This document shows positions 1 through 8,317 of a stretch of DNA of 64,000 nt, piece after piece; position 1 is the stretch's first letter, and every line of letters begins with the position of its first letter. The stretch is taken from NCBI RefSeq assembly GCF_008805035.1, contig NZ_CP038018.1, positions 1,426,001 to 1,490,000 on the forward strand, written 5' to 3'. The notes under the pieces are model-generated. The model was not told where the DNA came from. It made no database searches and worked only from the letters and a program-made list of their open reading frames with translations. Made by a program: the position numbers and the translations under genes. The DNA comes from Eikenella exigua. GTDB lineage: Bacteria; Pseudomonadota; Gammaproteobacteria; Burkholderiales; Neisseriaceae.

Positions 1-708
1 AACAAAAAAATTGCCTGTGAAAAGGCTAATTTCGATTCCCATTCCTACGAGCTGCCCGCTTCCACTACCGAAGAAGAACTGCTTCAGCTGATTGACGAAC
101 TCAATACCGCCCCCACCGTGGACGGCATTTTGGTGCAGCTGCCCTTGCCGGCACACATTAACAGCCAGTCGGTTATCGAGCGCATCCAGCCGGATAAAGA
201 CGTGGATGGCCTCCACCCCTACAACATCGGCCGGCTGGCCATGAAAATGCCGCTGATGCGCCCTTGCACACCCAAAGGAGTGATGACCCTGCTAGAAACT
301 TACGGCGTGGAGCTGCGCGGCAAAAAAGTGGTAATCGTGGGCGCATCCAATATTGTTGGCCGCCCGCAGGCGCTGGAAATGCTGTTGGCTGGTGCCACTG
401 TTACCGTATGCCACCGCTTTACTGTAAACTTAGAGCATGAGGTTTCTAAAGCCGACGTAGTGGTAGTGGGCACGGGCAAAGCCAGGCTGATTCAGGGCAG
501 CTGGATTAAACCTGGCGCCGTGGTGGTGGATGTGGGCATCAACCGGCTAGCAGACGGCAAACTCTGTGGTGATGTGGATTTTGAAACCGCCAAAGAGCGT
601 GCCTCCATGATTACTCCCGTTCCCGGCGGCGTAGGTCCGATGACTATCGCCATCCTGCTGGAAAACACCTACTATGCCGCCACGCTGCACGACAAACCGA
701 CAGCCTAA
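1..708 (+). CDS. folD: FolD, methylenetetrahydrofolate dehydrogenase/cyclohydrolase (5' end missing)
   Basis: Bifunctional cytosolic enzyme that interconverts 5,10-methylene-, methenyl- and 10-formyl-tetrahydrofolate. The frame is open from base 1, so the start and roughly the first 50 residues of a family of about 285 lie outside the window, including the catalytic-lysine region. Visible family motifs are DGILVQLPLP (from 121), PCTPKG, the NADP-loop VVIVGASNIVGRP, GDVDFE and the C-terminal PVPGGVGPMT. The loop reads GAS where GRS is more usual, a mild variation. A strong terminator follows the stop codon. Confidence 0.95.
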   Translation, partial: NKKIACEKANFDSHSYELPASTTEEELLQLIDELNTAPTVDGILVQLPLPAHINSQSVIERIQPDKDVDGLHPYNIGRLAMKMPLMRPCTPKGVMTLLETYGVELRGKKVVIVGASNIVGRPQALEMLLAGATVTVCHRFTVNLEHEVSKADVVVVGTGKARLIQGSWIKPGAVVVDVGINRLADGKLCGDVDFETAKERASMITPVPGGVGPMTIAILLENTYYAATLHDKPTA

Positions 709-724
709 GGCGTACTTGTATGTG

Positions 725-763
725 AAGAGCAAACTGCTATATCGGCAGTTTGCTCTTGTTTTT
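725..763 (+). terminator. Rho-independent terminator of folD
   Basis: A perfect 13-bp stem (725-737 with 745-757), a 7-nt loop and a following T run, placed 17 bases after the folD stop. Confidence 0.85.
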
Positions 764-834
764 CGACAAAACAGCCATCCCAAAGGCTACCTGAAACCTT
801 GTAGGCGGGCTCCAGCCCACCAACCAACACAGTG

Positions 835-940
835 TATAGTGAATCAATTTTAAACTAGGACTACGTTGATTTGCCTCGCTGTGCTACCCGTACTATCTGC
901 GGCTTACCACCTTACATCCGTTTCAGTTATTCCGCTATAT
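835..940. repeat. Correia-like miniature element (copy 1)
   Basis: A sequence of about 105 bp starting TATAGTGAATCA and ending CCGCTATA. Its interior (TTGCCTCGC, CCGTACTATCTGCGGCTT) matches the interior I know from neisserial Correia elements. No gene lies in 767-1143. Besides this element that gap holds single uptake-sequence copies, one of them degenerate, and a 17-bp palindrome at 1081-1097. Confidence 0.6.
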
Positions 941-1143
941 ACTAGACTGCCACATAACAAAGGCTGCCCCCAAATTTCCAAATGCTTTTACGTTTTCGCT
1001 TTGAGGTAGCCTCTGCTATGTGGCAGGCGCAACTTAGGCAACCATGTGTCTGCCTTACATGCCATTCTTCCTCAATAAATTGATGTTGCAAACATCAGGT
1101 TATGAGCGGCTTTCAGCCGTGTCAGGACAACTAGCGGACAGGT

Positions 1144-1824
1144 TCAACCTCGCAAACTGCCATCATCCATAGTGAGCACGCGGTCGAAGCGTTTGGCCAG
1201 CTGCTCGTCGTGGGTAACCACGATAAGGGCAGTGCCCAGCTCGTGTTTGAGCTCCAGCATCATTTCCAACGCGTGGGTGGCGTTTTTGCGGTCGAGGTTG
1301 CCGGTGGGCTCGTCGGCCAACAGGCAATCGGGCTTGGTTACCAGGGCACGGGCGATGGCGGCACGTTGGCGTTCGCCGCCGGAGAGTTCGCCTGGGCGGT
1401 GGGTTTTGCGGCTGCCCAAGCCGACTTTTTCTAAAATTTCGGCGGCGGCGGCCTGCGCTTCGGTGCGGCTTTTGCGTGCCACCAACAGCGGCATCATCAC
1501 GTTTTCCAGCGCGGAAAACTCGGGCAGCAGGTGGTGGAATTGGTAAACAAAGCCCAAATGACGATTACGCAGCCGGCCGATGGCCACCTGGGAGAGGCTG
1601 TTTAGGCTCTGCCCTTGGATTTTCACTTCGCCACTGGTGGGCTTATCCAGCCCGCCGAGGATGTGCAGCAGGGTGGATTTGCCGCTGCCGGAGGCGCCGA
1701 TGATGCCGATGCCTTCGCCTGAGGCTACCTGAAAATCGATATTACGCAGCACTTCCACTTTGAGGCTGCCGTCGTCGTAGGTTTTGCCTACGTTTTGGCA
1801 TTGGATAACGGCTTCTTTATTCAT
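1144..1824 (-). CDS. lolD: LolD, lipoprotein-releasing ABC transporter ATPase
   Basis: ATPase of the inner-membrane LolCDE machine, which extracts mature lipoproteins and hands them to LolA. The 226-aa product has Walker A GASGSGKST (43-51), the signature LSGGERQ (147-153), Walker B CLLADEP (about 167-173) and the H-loop THDEQL. The start is the ATG at 1824, which overlaps the lolC stop by 8 bases (ATGAATAA) and so indicates translational coupling. A longer open frame upstream is only lolC read in another frame. Residues FQVA (31-34) are encoded by an uptake sequence. Confidence 0.95.
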   Translation of the reverse strand: MNKEAVIQCQNVGKTYDDGSLKVEVLRNIDFQVASGEGIGIIGASGSGKSTLLHILGGLDKPTSGEVKIQGQSLNSLSQVAIGRLRNRHLGFVYQFHHLLPEFSALENVMMPLLVARKSRTEAQAAAAEILEKVGLGSRKTHRPGELSGGERQRAAIARALVTKPDCLLADEPTGNLDRKNATHALEMMLELKHELGTALIVVTHDEQLAKRFDRVLTMDDGSLRG

Positions 1825-3067
1825 AGCGCAAGGCCTCTGCGGGTTGGGTTTTGGATGCGCGCCAGCTGGGCAGCAGGGTGGCCACGAAGGAGAGGCCGAG
1901 GGAAATGGCAACAATCGCCAGCACGTCGGACAGCTTCACTTGCGAAGGCATGTAGTCGATGAAATAGATGGCGGAAGTAACCAGTTTGCGGCCGGCCATT
2001 TGCTCGATGGCGGAAACGATAGCGCCCACGTTCAGCGCCACGGTTACGCCCAGCACTACGCCGATAGCGGTACCGACCACCCCCAAAAGCGTACCCTGTA
2101 CCAGGAAAATCTTCATAATACCGCGCGGAGGCAGGCCGAGGGTGCGCAAAATGGCGATGGCAGCCTGCTTTTCGGTTACGGTCATGATGAGGGTGGAAAT
2201 CAGGTTGATGGAGGCAACAAGGCTGATGAAGAACATGATGACGAACATCATTTTTTTCTCCACCTCCACGGCTTGGAAGTAGTCGCGGTTTTGGTAGGTC
2301 CAATCGAAGGCGGCAATGCGGTTGCGCTGCTCGGCGGGCACAATGGTGGCGGTCACGTCGGGTGCGGTTTCCGGCTGCGAAAGGCGCAGCTGAATGCTGA
2401 CATCGCCATCCCCGGCGCGATACAGGGTTTTGGCGTCTTCAATATGGATGATAGACAAGCTGTTATCTACAGCAAAAATGCCGGTGGAAACAGTAGAGGC
2501 CACAGTAAATTGCTTCATGCGAGGCACCATGCCCACCGGTGTAACGTTGCCTTCGGGCGAAATCAGGGTTACTTTTTCGCCAGGCTGCACGCCTAAGCGA
2601 TCAGCAATATCTTTGCCCAAAATCATTTCAAACTGACCAGGTTTGAGCTGCTGATACAGCTCATTGGGCAGCTTTTCGCCGTATTCTGACACTTTTGGTT
2701 CTTCAGCCGGGTCGATCCCCTTTACCTGCACGCCCTGCACCTCACCGGAATTAGCCAACAGCGCCTGCCCACTCACGTAGGGCGCCACACCCAGCACGCG
2801 CGGGTTAGCTTGGGCGATTTTGGCCAGGCCCTGCCAGGTATCGCCCGGGTCGGCCTGTAGATAGCTCATCTGCATATGTGGGGTAACCTTCAGCAGCTGG
2901 CCGCGGATTTCTTTTTGAAAACCGTTCATGACGGAAAGCACCACAATCAGCGCGGTTACGCCGGTGGCAATGCCGAAAATCGAGATGATGCTGATAACAG
3001 ACATCAGCCCGTTGCGTTTTTTGGCGCGCATATAGCGCAGGCCGATCCAAGTTTCTAAGGAAAGCAT
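1817..3067 (-). CDS. lolC: LolC/LolE-type lipoprotein-releasing permease
   Basis: Integral membrane subunit of the lipoprotein-release ABC transporter. The 416-aa product begins MLSLETWIGLRYMRAKKRNG and has an N-terminal membrane helix (about 24-47), a large periplasmic MacB-like domain, then three C-terminal helices in the FtsX-type domain (about 270-400). This is the usual family length. It is the only permease next to lolD, so the complex is likely LolC2D2, as in other beta-proteobacteria with one permease. The ATG at 3067 aligns with the family start; an upstream in-frame ATG would add 13 unrelated residues. Confidence 0.92.
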   Translation of the reverse strand: MLSLETWIGLRYMRAKKRNGLMSVISIISIFGIATGVTALIVVLSVMNGFQKEIRGQLLKVTPHMQMSYLQADPGDTWQGLAKIAQANPRVLGVAPYVSGQALLANSGEVQGVQVKGIDPAEEPKVSEYGEKLPNELYQQLKPGQFEMILGKDIADRLGVQPGEKVTLISPEGNVTPVGMVPRMKQFTVASTVSTGIFAVDNSLSIIHIEDAKTLYRAGDGDVSIQLRLSQPETAPDVTATIVPAEQRNRIAAFDWTYQNRDYFQAVEVEKKMMFVIMFFISLVASINLISTLIMTVTEKQAAIAILRTLGLPPRGIMKIFLVQGTLLGVVGTAIGVVLGVTVALNVGAIVSAIEQMAGRKLVTSAIYFIDYMPSQVKLSDVLAIVAISLGLSFVATLLPSWRASKTQPAEALRYE

Positions 3068-3360
3068 AGTGGAATGGGCTCCGCAGTCTGCCGAAGCAGG
3101 CTGCAATCGTGGGATTGGCGGGGTTTCAGGTAGCCTTTATCTGGCTAAACATCACTTCATACAGCATCAGTTCGCTTCATTTGCAAAATATGCTTCAGCG
3201 GTGTATTTGATACGGCGGCAAGGCACATACTACGCAAACTTGGCCAAGCATTAGACTTGCAAAAAGCGGCGCACAGTATACAGGCTCTTTGCCGGGCAGG
3301 GCATTGGTATTACGCGTATTTGCCCTCTTTAACGGCGGATGCGCCCTTAGTACGGCAGAT

Positions 3361-3398
3361 ATAGAAAACTGCATTCTCTGCCAAGCAGAAAATGCAGT
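3361..3398 (-). terminator. Terminator of rpmB-rpmG
   Basis: Inverted repeat ACTGCATTCTCTGC (3368-3381) with GCAGAAAATGCAGT (3385-3398), followed on the minus strand by TTTTCTAT. It sits just past the rpmG stop. Confidence 0.75.
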
Positions 3399-3422
3399 CT
3401 GGGTAGAAAGTGTAGCTGAAGA

Positions 3423-3578
3423 TTATTTCAGCTTGGTTTCTTTGTAAACCACGTGCTTGCGGGCAACCGGATCGAATTTTTTGATTTCGAATTTGCCGGG
3501 AGTAGTCCGCTTGTTTTTTGTGGTGGTGTAGAAATGGCCGGTGCCGGCGCTGGATTCCAGCTTGATTTTATCGCGCAT
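3423..3578 (-). CDS. rpmG: 50S ribosomal protein L33
   Basis: Small ribosomal large-subunit protein of 51 aa beginning MRDKIKLESSAGTGHFYTTT and containing KNKRTTPGKFEIKKFDP, the normal L33 pattern. It is the Cys-free form, without the zinc ribbon of the C+ type. It lies 25 bases after rpmB on the same strand and is presumably cotranscribed. Confidence 0.96.
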   Translation of the reverse strand: MRDKIKLESSAGTGHFYTTTKNKRTTPGKFEIKKFDPVARKHVVYKETKLK

Positions 3579-3603
3579 GACTCTAATTCCTTAAATAATG
3601 TGA

Positions 3604-3837
3604 TTAGGCTTCGCCGCGTGCGCGCAGATCAGCCAGAACGGCATCAATGCCAACTTTGTCAATCAAACGCAAAGCCGCATTGGAAACGCGCAAGCGCACC
3701 CAGCGGTTTTCGCTCTCAACCCAAAAACGGCGCGATTGCAGGTTCGGCAAAAAACGGCGCTTGGTTTTGTTGTTGGCGTGCGATACGTTGTTACCGGACA
3801 TCGGCCGCTTCCCGGTTACTTTGCAAACTCGTGCCAT
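3604..3837 (-). CDS. rpmB: 50S ribosomal protein L28
   Basis: Large-subunit ribosomal protein of 77 aa, MARVCKVTGKRPMSGNNVSH at the N-terminus and the RRFWVESENRWVRLRVS core. The ATG at 3837 is preceded by TTTGGAGAATTAACC, a good ribosome site; an ATG 7 codons upstream is disfavoured because L28 begins with MARVC. It is first in an rpmB-rpmG operon. Confidence 0.96.
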   Translation of the reverse strand: MARVCKVTGKRPMSGNNVSHANNKTKRRFLPNLQSRRFWVESENRWVRLRVSNAALRLIDKVGIDAVLADLRARGEA

Positions 3838-3885
3838 GGTTAATTCTCCAAACTTCAAAAAATATTAGATAGAAACGAAACTTGC

Positions 3886-3915
3886 TTTATACCATAGAAA
3901 GCATTTTCGGTTCAA
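3886..3915 (-). promoter_or_regulatory. Sigma-70 promoter of rpmB-rpmG
   Basis: On the minus strand, TTGAAC (-35) and TATAAA (-10) are separated by 18 bases and lie about 50 bases upstream of the L28 start. Confidence 0.6.
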
Positions 3916-4194
3916 GTTCTATCGCGATGAACTTGGCGGATGTGCTGCTGGATACAACATTTTGTGGGTAGGGTGCCTGCAACGGTGTGCTGGATAGGTT
4001 TTGTATTTAACATGCTGTTTTAATAAGTTTATTTATTTAATGATTTTATTTTCAGATAGCCTTAATTGCTAAGAACAAGTGCTGCATCAGGCCGGTATGG
4101 TTTGATGAATGTGGTAGGGCTCATTTAATATTTTTTGTTTTTTAATCCCAGCGCGATATCAATACAGCCAAACACCAGATTTAAAGGCAATACA

Positions 4195-4740
4195 ATGGAC
4201 AAATCAAACGCCGGCGTGAGCAAATTCCTCAGTTATATCCTGCGCCATCATCCCGAAGCCATCGGTTTGACGCTAGATGGCGAAGGCTGGGCAGATGTGG
4301 GTGAACTATTAACCCAAGCAGCTGCGCACGGGCGCAACATCAGCCTGCCGCTATTGCATGAAGTGGTGGCCACCAATAATAAAAAACGGTTTACGCTGTC
4401 TGCCGATGGCCGCAAAATCCGTGCTGAACAAGGGCATTCCACGGCACAAGTGGATATTGCCTACACCGAAACCGAGCCGCCGGCAATCCTGTATCACGGC
4501 ACGGCGCAACATTTTGCCGAGGCTATTGAACAGCAAGGCTTGCTGCCGGGCAGCCGGCATTATGTGCACTTGTCGGGCGATGTGGAGACGGCTGTATCGG
4601 TGGGTAGCCGCCACGGCAAGCCGTTGGTGTTGGAAGTGCAGGCCGGGCTGATGCGTCAGCAGGGTTTTGTATTTTATTTAACAGCCAATAAAGTGTGGTT
4701 GATTAAAGAAGTGCCGCCACAGTTTTTACGGCGAACATAA
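4195..4740 (+). CDS. kptA: KptA/Tpt1 RNA 2'-phosphotransferase
   Basis: Tpt1-family enzyme that removes an internal RNA 2'-phosphate using NAD+; in fungi it completes tRNA splicing, and its role in bacteria is unsettled. The 181-aa protein has the family landmarks in order: SKFLSYILRHHPEAIGL (with the Arg-His pair of the active site), the winged-helix segment GWADVGELL, ILYHGT, the HYVHLSGD region and KPLVLEV. The start chosen is the ATG at 4195 (MDKSNAGVSK); the frame is open 20 codons further upstream, but those residues do not look like the family. It stands alone, with no RNA-ligase gene beside it. Confidence 0.88.
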   Translation: MDKSNAGVSKFLSYILRHHPEAIGLTLDGEGWADVGELLTQAAAHGRNISLPLLHEVVATNNKKRFTLSADGRKIRAEQGHSTAQVDIAYTETEPPAILYHGTAQHFAEAIEQQGLLPGSRHYVHLSGDVETAVSVGSRHGKPLVLEVQAGLMRQQGFVFYLTANKVWLIKEVPPQFLRRT

Positions 4741-4741
4741 G

Positions 4742-4789
4742 AGGCTACCTGAAAATTTTCGATTGCTCAGGCAGGCTTTCAGGTAGCCT
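4742..4789 (+). terminator. Uptake-sequence hairpin behind kptA
   Basis: Two inverted AGGCTACCTGAAA copies (4742-4754 and 4777-4789) start two bases after the kptA stop. Paired uptake sequences of this kind commonly double as terminators in Neisseriaceae. Confidence 0.6.
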
Positions 4790-5018
4790 GTTAGCTATGG
4801 ATTGATAGGGCTACCTGAAGGTACAAACTTTAACCCAGACCAAATACTTGGCCAGCAATATTATTGAATAATCTAGGGCGTGCTATTTCGCTGTCGAGTA
4901 AAACCTTTGTTAAAATCCGCCATTTCTGCCGCACGGGCAAACAATCTACTTGCCACTTGCGCCTTGTGGCTTTACAGTTCGGCCTGTGCGAAATGCACGT
5001 TTCTCAGGAGAAACACCC

Positions 5019-5768
5019 ATGCAACAAATAAAAAACCAAGAATGGCTGCTGGTAGACGGCGGCAATCTTGAAGTGAGTGTAACCCGCGAAGCAGATGCCG
5101 TGGAAGAAGCGCAACGCCTGCGTTTCGACATCTTTGGCCGCGAGATGGGCGCCGGCATACACAGTGAAGACGGCCGCGATATCGACCGTTATGATGAATT
5201 CTGCCGCCACCTGATCGTGCGCGACAAAACCAGCGGCCGCATCATCGGCACCTACCGACTGATCACCGAAGAAGCGGCCCAAGCCGCCGGCGGCTGGTAT
5301 TCCGATTCGGAATTCGATCTCTCCCGCATTCGCCACATCCTGCCCAAAACCGTGGAGCTGGGGCGCGCCTGCGTACATAAAGACTACCGTACCGGCGGCA
5401 CGATTTCATTGCTGTGGATGGGGTTGATCAGTTTCATGCAAGCACATGGGCTGGAATACATGATCGGCTGCGGTAGCGTGCATGTAGATGACGGCGGGCA
5501 TTATGCCGCCAGCCTGTTTAACCAGCTCAAACAGACCCATTACTCGCCCGAGGAATACCGCGTGTTTCCGAAAGTGCCGCTGCCGCTGAACGAACTGCGG
5601 CAGGATTTGGAGGTGGAGGCACCGCCTCTGATGAAGGGCTACCTGCGCGCCGGCGTGTGGATTTGCGGCGAACCGCATTGGGATAAGGATTTCGGCAGTG
5701 CCGATATGCTGGTGATGATGCCGATGGCCAATATCCATCCGCGTTACGCCAAACATTTTGTTAAATAA
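5019..5768 (+). CDS. GNAT-type N-acyltransferase (OlsB-like)
   Basis: The 249-aa protein belongs to the acyltransferase group that includes L-ornithine N-alpha-acyltransferase OlsB and hemolysin-like neisserial proteins. Visible features are RLRFDIFGREMGAG near the N-terminus, the GNAT core IVRDKTSGRIIGTYRL, ELGRACVHKDYRTGG and YMIGCGSVHV. The ATG at 5019 has an AGGAG ribosome site 8 bases upstream. It is followed after 21 bases by a PlsC-type gene, the OlsB-OlsA arrangement for acylated-amino-acid lipids. The amino-acid substrate is inferred from the arrangement and not shown by the sequence. Confidence 0.75.
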   Translation: MQQIKNQEWLLVDGGNLEVSVTREADAVEEAQRLRFDIFGREMGAGIHSEDGRDIDRYDEFCRHLIVRDKTSGRIIGTYRLITEEAAQAAGGWYSDSEFDLSRIRHILPKTVELGRACVHKDYRTGGTISLLWMGLISFMQAHGLEYMIGCGSVHVDDGGHYAASLFNQLKQTHYSPEEYRVFPKVPLPLNELRQDLEVEAPPLMKGYLRAGVWICGEPHWDKDFGSADMLVMMPMANIHPRYAKHFVK

Positions 5769-5789
5769 ATCAGAAAACAAGGTTAGCTG

Positions 5790-6590
5790 ATGCGTAGGCT
5801 CAGACTGATTGTCAGGCTATTTGGGGTGGCTGCCATTTTGTTGTGGGGCTGCCTTCAGGTAGCCTTGTTTTTCGGCCGTGAAAATAAGGCCAAACGCCAA
5901 TGGCGGATTCAACGCTGGTCGCGCCAGTGCATGAAAGTGTTCGGTACCAAGCTGACCGTGCACGGCGCAGAACGTTTTTTCGCCGAAGGTGGCCAGTTTA
6001 TGGTGGGCAACCACATCTCCTGGCTGGATATTTTCCTCATCAACTCTGTGCAGGCCGTACGATTTGTGGCCAAGCAGGAAGTGCGCGACTGGCCGGTAAT
6101 CGGCTGGCTGGTGGCGCGGGTGGACACGATTTTTATTAAACGCGGCAACCGCCAATCATCGCAGCAGGTGATGGATGTGCTGTTGCAGATTTTGGAGGAA
6201 AAGGATTACGCGGTTGTCTTCCCCGAAGGAACAAGCACCGACGGGCGTGGCATCAAGCCGTTTAAGAGCGGGCTATTCGATACCGCCATCATCGGCAAAT
6301 ATCCGGTGTGGCCGGTGTTGGTGTACTATCCAAATGAAGACGGCAGCCCGAACACGGATATGGCCTATTGCGGCGAAATCAGCCTGTGGGAATCGTTCTG
6401 CCGCATCCTGCCGCAAAAGCGCAGCGAAGGCGTGCTGTATTTTCTGGAACCGATTTCGCCGGAAGGCAAAACGCGGCAAGAGTTATGCGCCGCCGCCCAG
6501 GCGCAAATTGCGGCCAAGATGGGCGAACTGCGCGGGCTGCCGCCGGAGAGCGTGGTGGAAGAAAAGGGGGCTGTGTTCGAGCGGACTTAA
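5790..6590 (+). CDS. PlsC-family 1-acyl-glycerol-3-phosphate (or lyso-ornithine lipid) acyltransferase
   Basis: A 266-aa membrane-associated acyltransferase. It has an N-terminal membrane helix (about 9-28), the catalytic motif NHISWLD (74-80, HxxxxD type), the FIKRGN substrate-binding segment and FPEGTS (144-149). It follows the GNAT-type acyltransferase gene closely and is probably cotranscribed. It could be the general phosphatidic-acid enzyme or the second step of an ornithine-lipid-like pathway; the neighbour favours the latter. FQVA-like residues in the first helix (LQVA) come from an uptake sequence. Confidence 0.85.
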   Translation: MRRLRLIVRLFGVAAILLWGCLQVALFFGRENKAKRQWRIQRWSRQCMKVFGTKLTVHGAERFFAEGGQFMVGNHISWLDIFLINSVQAVRFVAKQEVRDWPVIGWLVARVDTIFIKRGNRQSSQQVMDVLLQILEEKDYAVVFPEGTSTDGRGIKPFKSGLFDTAIIGKYPVWPVLVYYPNEDGSPNTDMAYCGEISLWESFCRILPQKRSEGVLYFLEPISPEGKTRQELCAAAQAQIAAKMGELRGLPPESVVEEKGAVFERT

Positions 6591-6750
6591 GCTGTCGTGA
6601 TGATTGTTGGGCTGTCCAGTTTGTAGGGACGGCCTTTTGTTTGGTCTTGTAATTTTATTTTTTATTTCAGTGCATTGAATTTTCAGGTAGCCTGTAGATA
6701 AGCAGACCACCTGAAACTTTGTGGCATTCGGGTTGAAATACCCAACAGGT

Positions 6751-7887
6751 TTAATCGAGTAACAAGCGGCGCAAGATATTTTCGTAAATGGCAGAAAGCC
6801 GGGGGATGGCAGCTAGATCGATGTGCTCATCGATTTGGTGGATGCTGGCATTTACTGGGCCGAGTTCGATAAGTTCGCGGGCAATGGCTTTGAGGAAACG
6901 GCCATCTGAGGTGCCGCCGCCGGTGGAGAGGACGGCTTGGATGCTGCATTCTTCGGCAATAGCAGCTTGAGCGGCTTGGGTGAGGCGGCCGGCTTCAGTC
7001 AGGAAAGGTTGGCCGAAGAGCTGCCATTGGAGGCTGTAGCGCAGATGATGTTTATCCAGTATGGCCTCTACCCGGCGTTGCAGGCTTTCGGCATCAGATT
7101 CTGTGGAGAATCGGAAGTTGAATTGGACGGATAGCTCCCCGGGGATGACGTTGGTGGCACCGGTGCCGGCGTGGATATTGGAAATTTGGAAGCCGGTGGG
7201 CGGGAAGTAGGCGTTGCCGTTGTCCCAATGCTCGGCAGTGAGCTCAGTCAGAGCGGGAGCGGCAAGGTGGATGGAGTTGGCGGCAAGGTGGGGATAGGCA
7301 ATATGGCCTTGTTTGCCGTGGATGGTGAGACTACCTGAAAGTGAACCGCGCCGACCATTTTTGATGGTATCGCCAAGGATGTGTTCAGCGGTAGGCTCGC
7401 CGACGATGCAGTAGTCGATATGCTCGCCGCGTGCACGCAGGGTTTCCACCACGCGCACGGTGCCGTCTTTGCCGTCGCCCTCTTCGTCTGAAGTAATTAG
7501 CAGGGAGAGGCTACCTGGAAATTGTGGATGCTGTGCAATAAAGCGCTCGCAGGCAGTAATGAAACAGGCGATGCTGGTTTTCATGTCGGCTGAGCCGCGC
7601 CCGTAGAGTTTGCCGTTGCGTTCGGTGGGCCGGAACGGCGGAGATGCCCATGCTCCAGCGGAGCCGGGCGAAACAACGTCAGTATGGCCAGCAAAGCACA
7701 ATAGCGGCGTACCGCTGCCGCGCCGCGCCCATAAGTTTTGTGTGCGGCCAAAGGGCATGTGTTCAATAGAAAAACCAATGGCGCGTAAACGTTCGGCAAT
7801 TATCTCTTGACAGCCGTGGTCATCTGGGGTGATGGAGGCCCGGGCAATAAGCTGTTTGGCCAGCCAGAGGGAAGAAGTTTCGGTCAT
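6751..7887 (-). CDS. dapE: Succinyl-diaminopimelate desuccinylase
   Basis: Di-zinc M20-family hydrolase that releases succinate from N-succinyl-LL-diaminopimelate in the lysine and meso-DAP pathway. The 378-aa protein is of normal length. The metal and catalytic pattern is visible: GHTDVV (His68), the bridging Asp101 in GSADMKTS, SDEEGDG (Glu135/136), the TGGGTSDGRF segment and a late His in the ASIHQIDEH region. It works in one pathway with dapB and dapD, which lie 36-39 kb away in this window. Uptake-sequence copies at 7330 and 7510 lie inside the gene. Confidence 0.95.
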   Translation of the reverse strand: MTETSSLWLAKQLIARASITPDDHGCQEIIAERLRAIGFSIEHMPFGRTQNLWARRGSGTPLLCFAGHTDVVSPGSAGAWASPPFRPTERNGKLYGRGSADMKTSIACFITACERFIAQHPQFPGSLSLLITSDEEGDGKDGTVRVVETLRARGEHIDYCIVGEPTAEHILGDTIKNGRRGSLSGSLTIHGKQGHIAYPHLAANSIHLAAPALTELTAEHWDNGNAYFPPTGFQISNIHAGTGATNVIPGELSVQFNFRFSTESDAESLQRRVEAILDKHHLRYSLQWQLFGQPFLTEAGRLTQAAQAAIAEECSIQAVLSTGGGTSDGRFLKAIARELIELGPVNASIHQIDEHIDLAAIPRLSAIYENILRRLLLD

Positions 7888-8111
7888 GAGGAGCAGAATT
7901 GGGTAGATGGTGATGAAGCTGGGTTATAGCGAGTTTGGTTGGATTTGCCAAGTTATAGGTAGTCTGCAAGCTAGGGAAAGCTACCTGGAAACCAAGCTGT
8001 ACAGTTTAAAAGTATTTGATAAAAAGGGTTTATATAACATTTATTTTTACTGATGAATGAAACAGCTAGACAATATTGTGCATGAATAGGGAATATTTTC
8101 GGCGAAATAGC

Positions 8112-8140
8112 TTGACTTGGAAATTAATCCTAAATATAAT
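8112..8140 (+). promoter_or_regulatory. Sigma-70 promoter of the tRNA-Arg/tRNA-Glu operon
   Basis: TTGACT and a consensus TATAAT are spaced exactly 17 bases apart, with the -10 ending 15 bases before the first tRNA base. The rest of 7888-8111 holds no gene that I can see, only two degenerate uptake sequences. Confidence 0.85.
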
Positions 8141-8155
8141 TCAGAACTTCACAGC

Positions 8156-8232
8156 GCACCCGTAGCTCAGTTGGATAGAGTATCTGGCTACGAACCAGAG
8201 GGTCGGGCGTTCGAATCGCTCCGGGTGCGCCA
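8156..8232 (+). tRNA. tRNA-Arg (anticodon ACG)
   Basis: A 77-nt cloverleaf: acceptor GCACCCG/CGGGTGC, D-arm TAGCTCAG, anticodon stem TCTGG/CCAGA with loop CTACGAA, a T-arm with GTTCGAAT, discriminator G and an encoded CCA. The ACG anticodon is normally edited to ICG by TadA. Confidence 0.95.
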
Positions 8233-8242
8233 TAATTTATCC

Positions 8243-8317
8243 GCGCCCATCGTCTAGCGGTTAGGACATCGCCCTTTCACGGCGGTAACGGGGGTTCGAT
8301 TCCCCCTGGGCGTGCCA
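8243..8317 (+). tRNA. tRNA-Glu (anticodon TTC)
   Basis: Acceptor GCGCCCA/TGGGCGT, the typical tRNA-Glu anticodon arm CCGCCCTTTCACGGCGG shape (here CGCCCTTTCACGGCG), GGTTCGATTCC T-arm and encoded CCA. It follows tRNA-Arg by 10 bases. It is also the edge of the integrated element: the shifted recombinase frame reads antisense into it. Confidence 0.95.
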
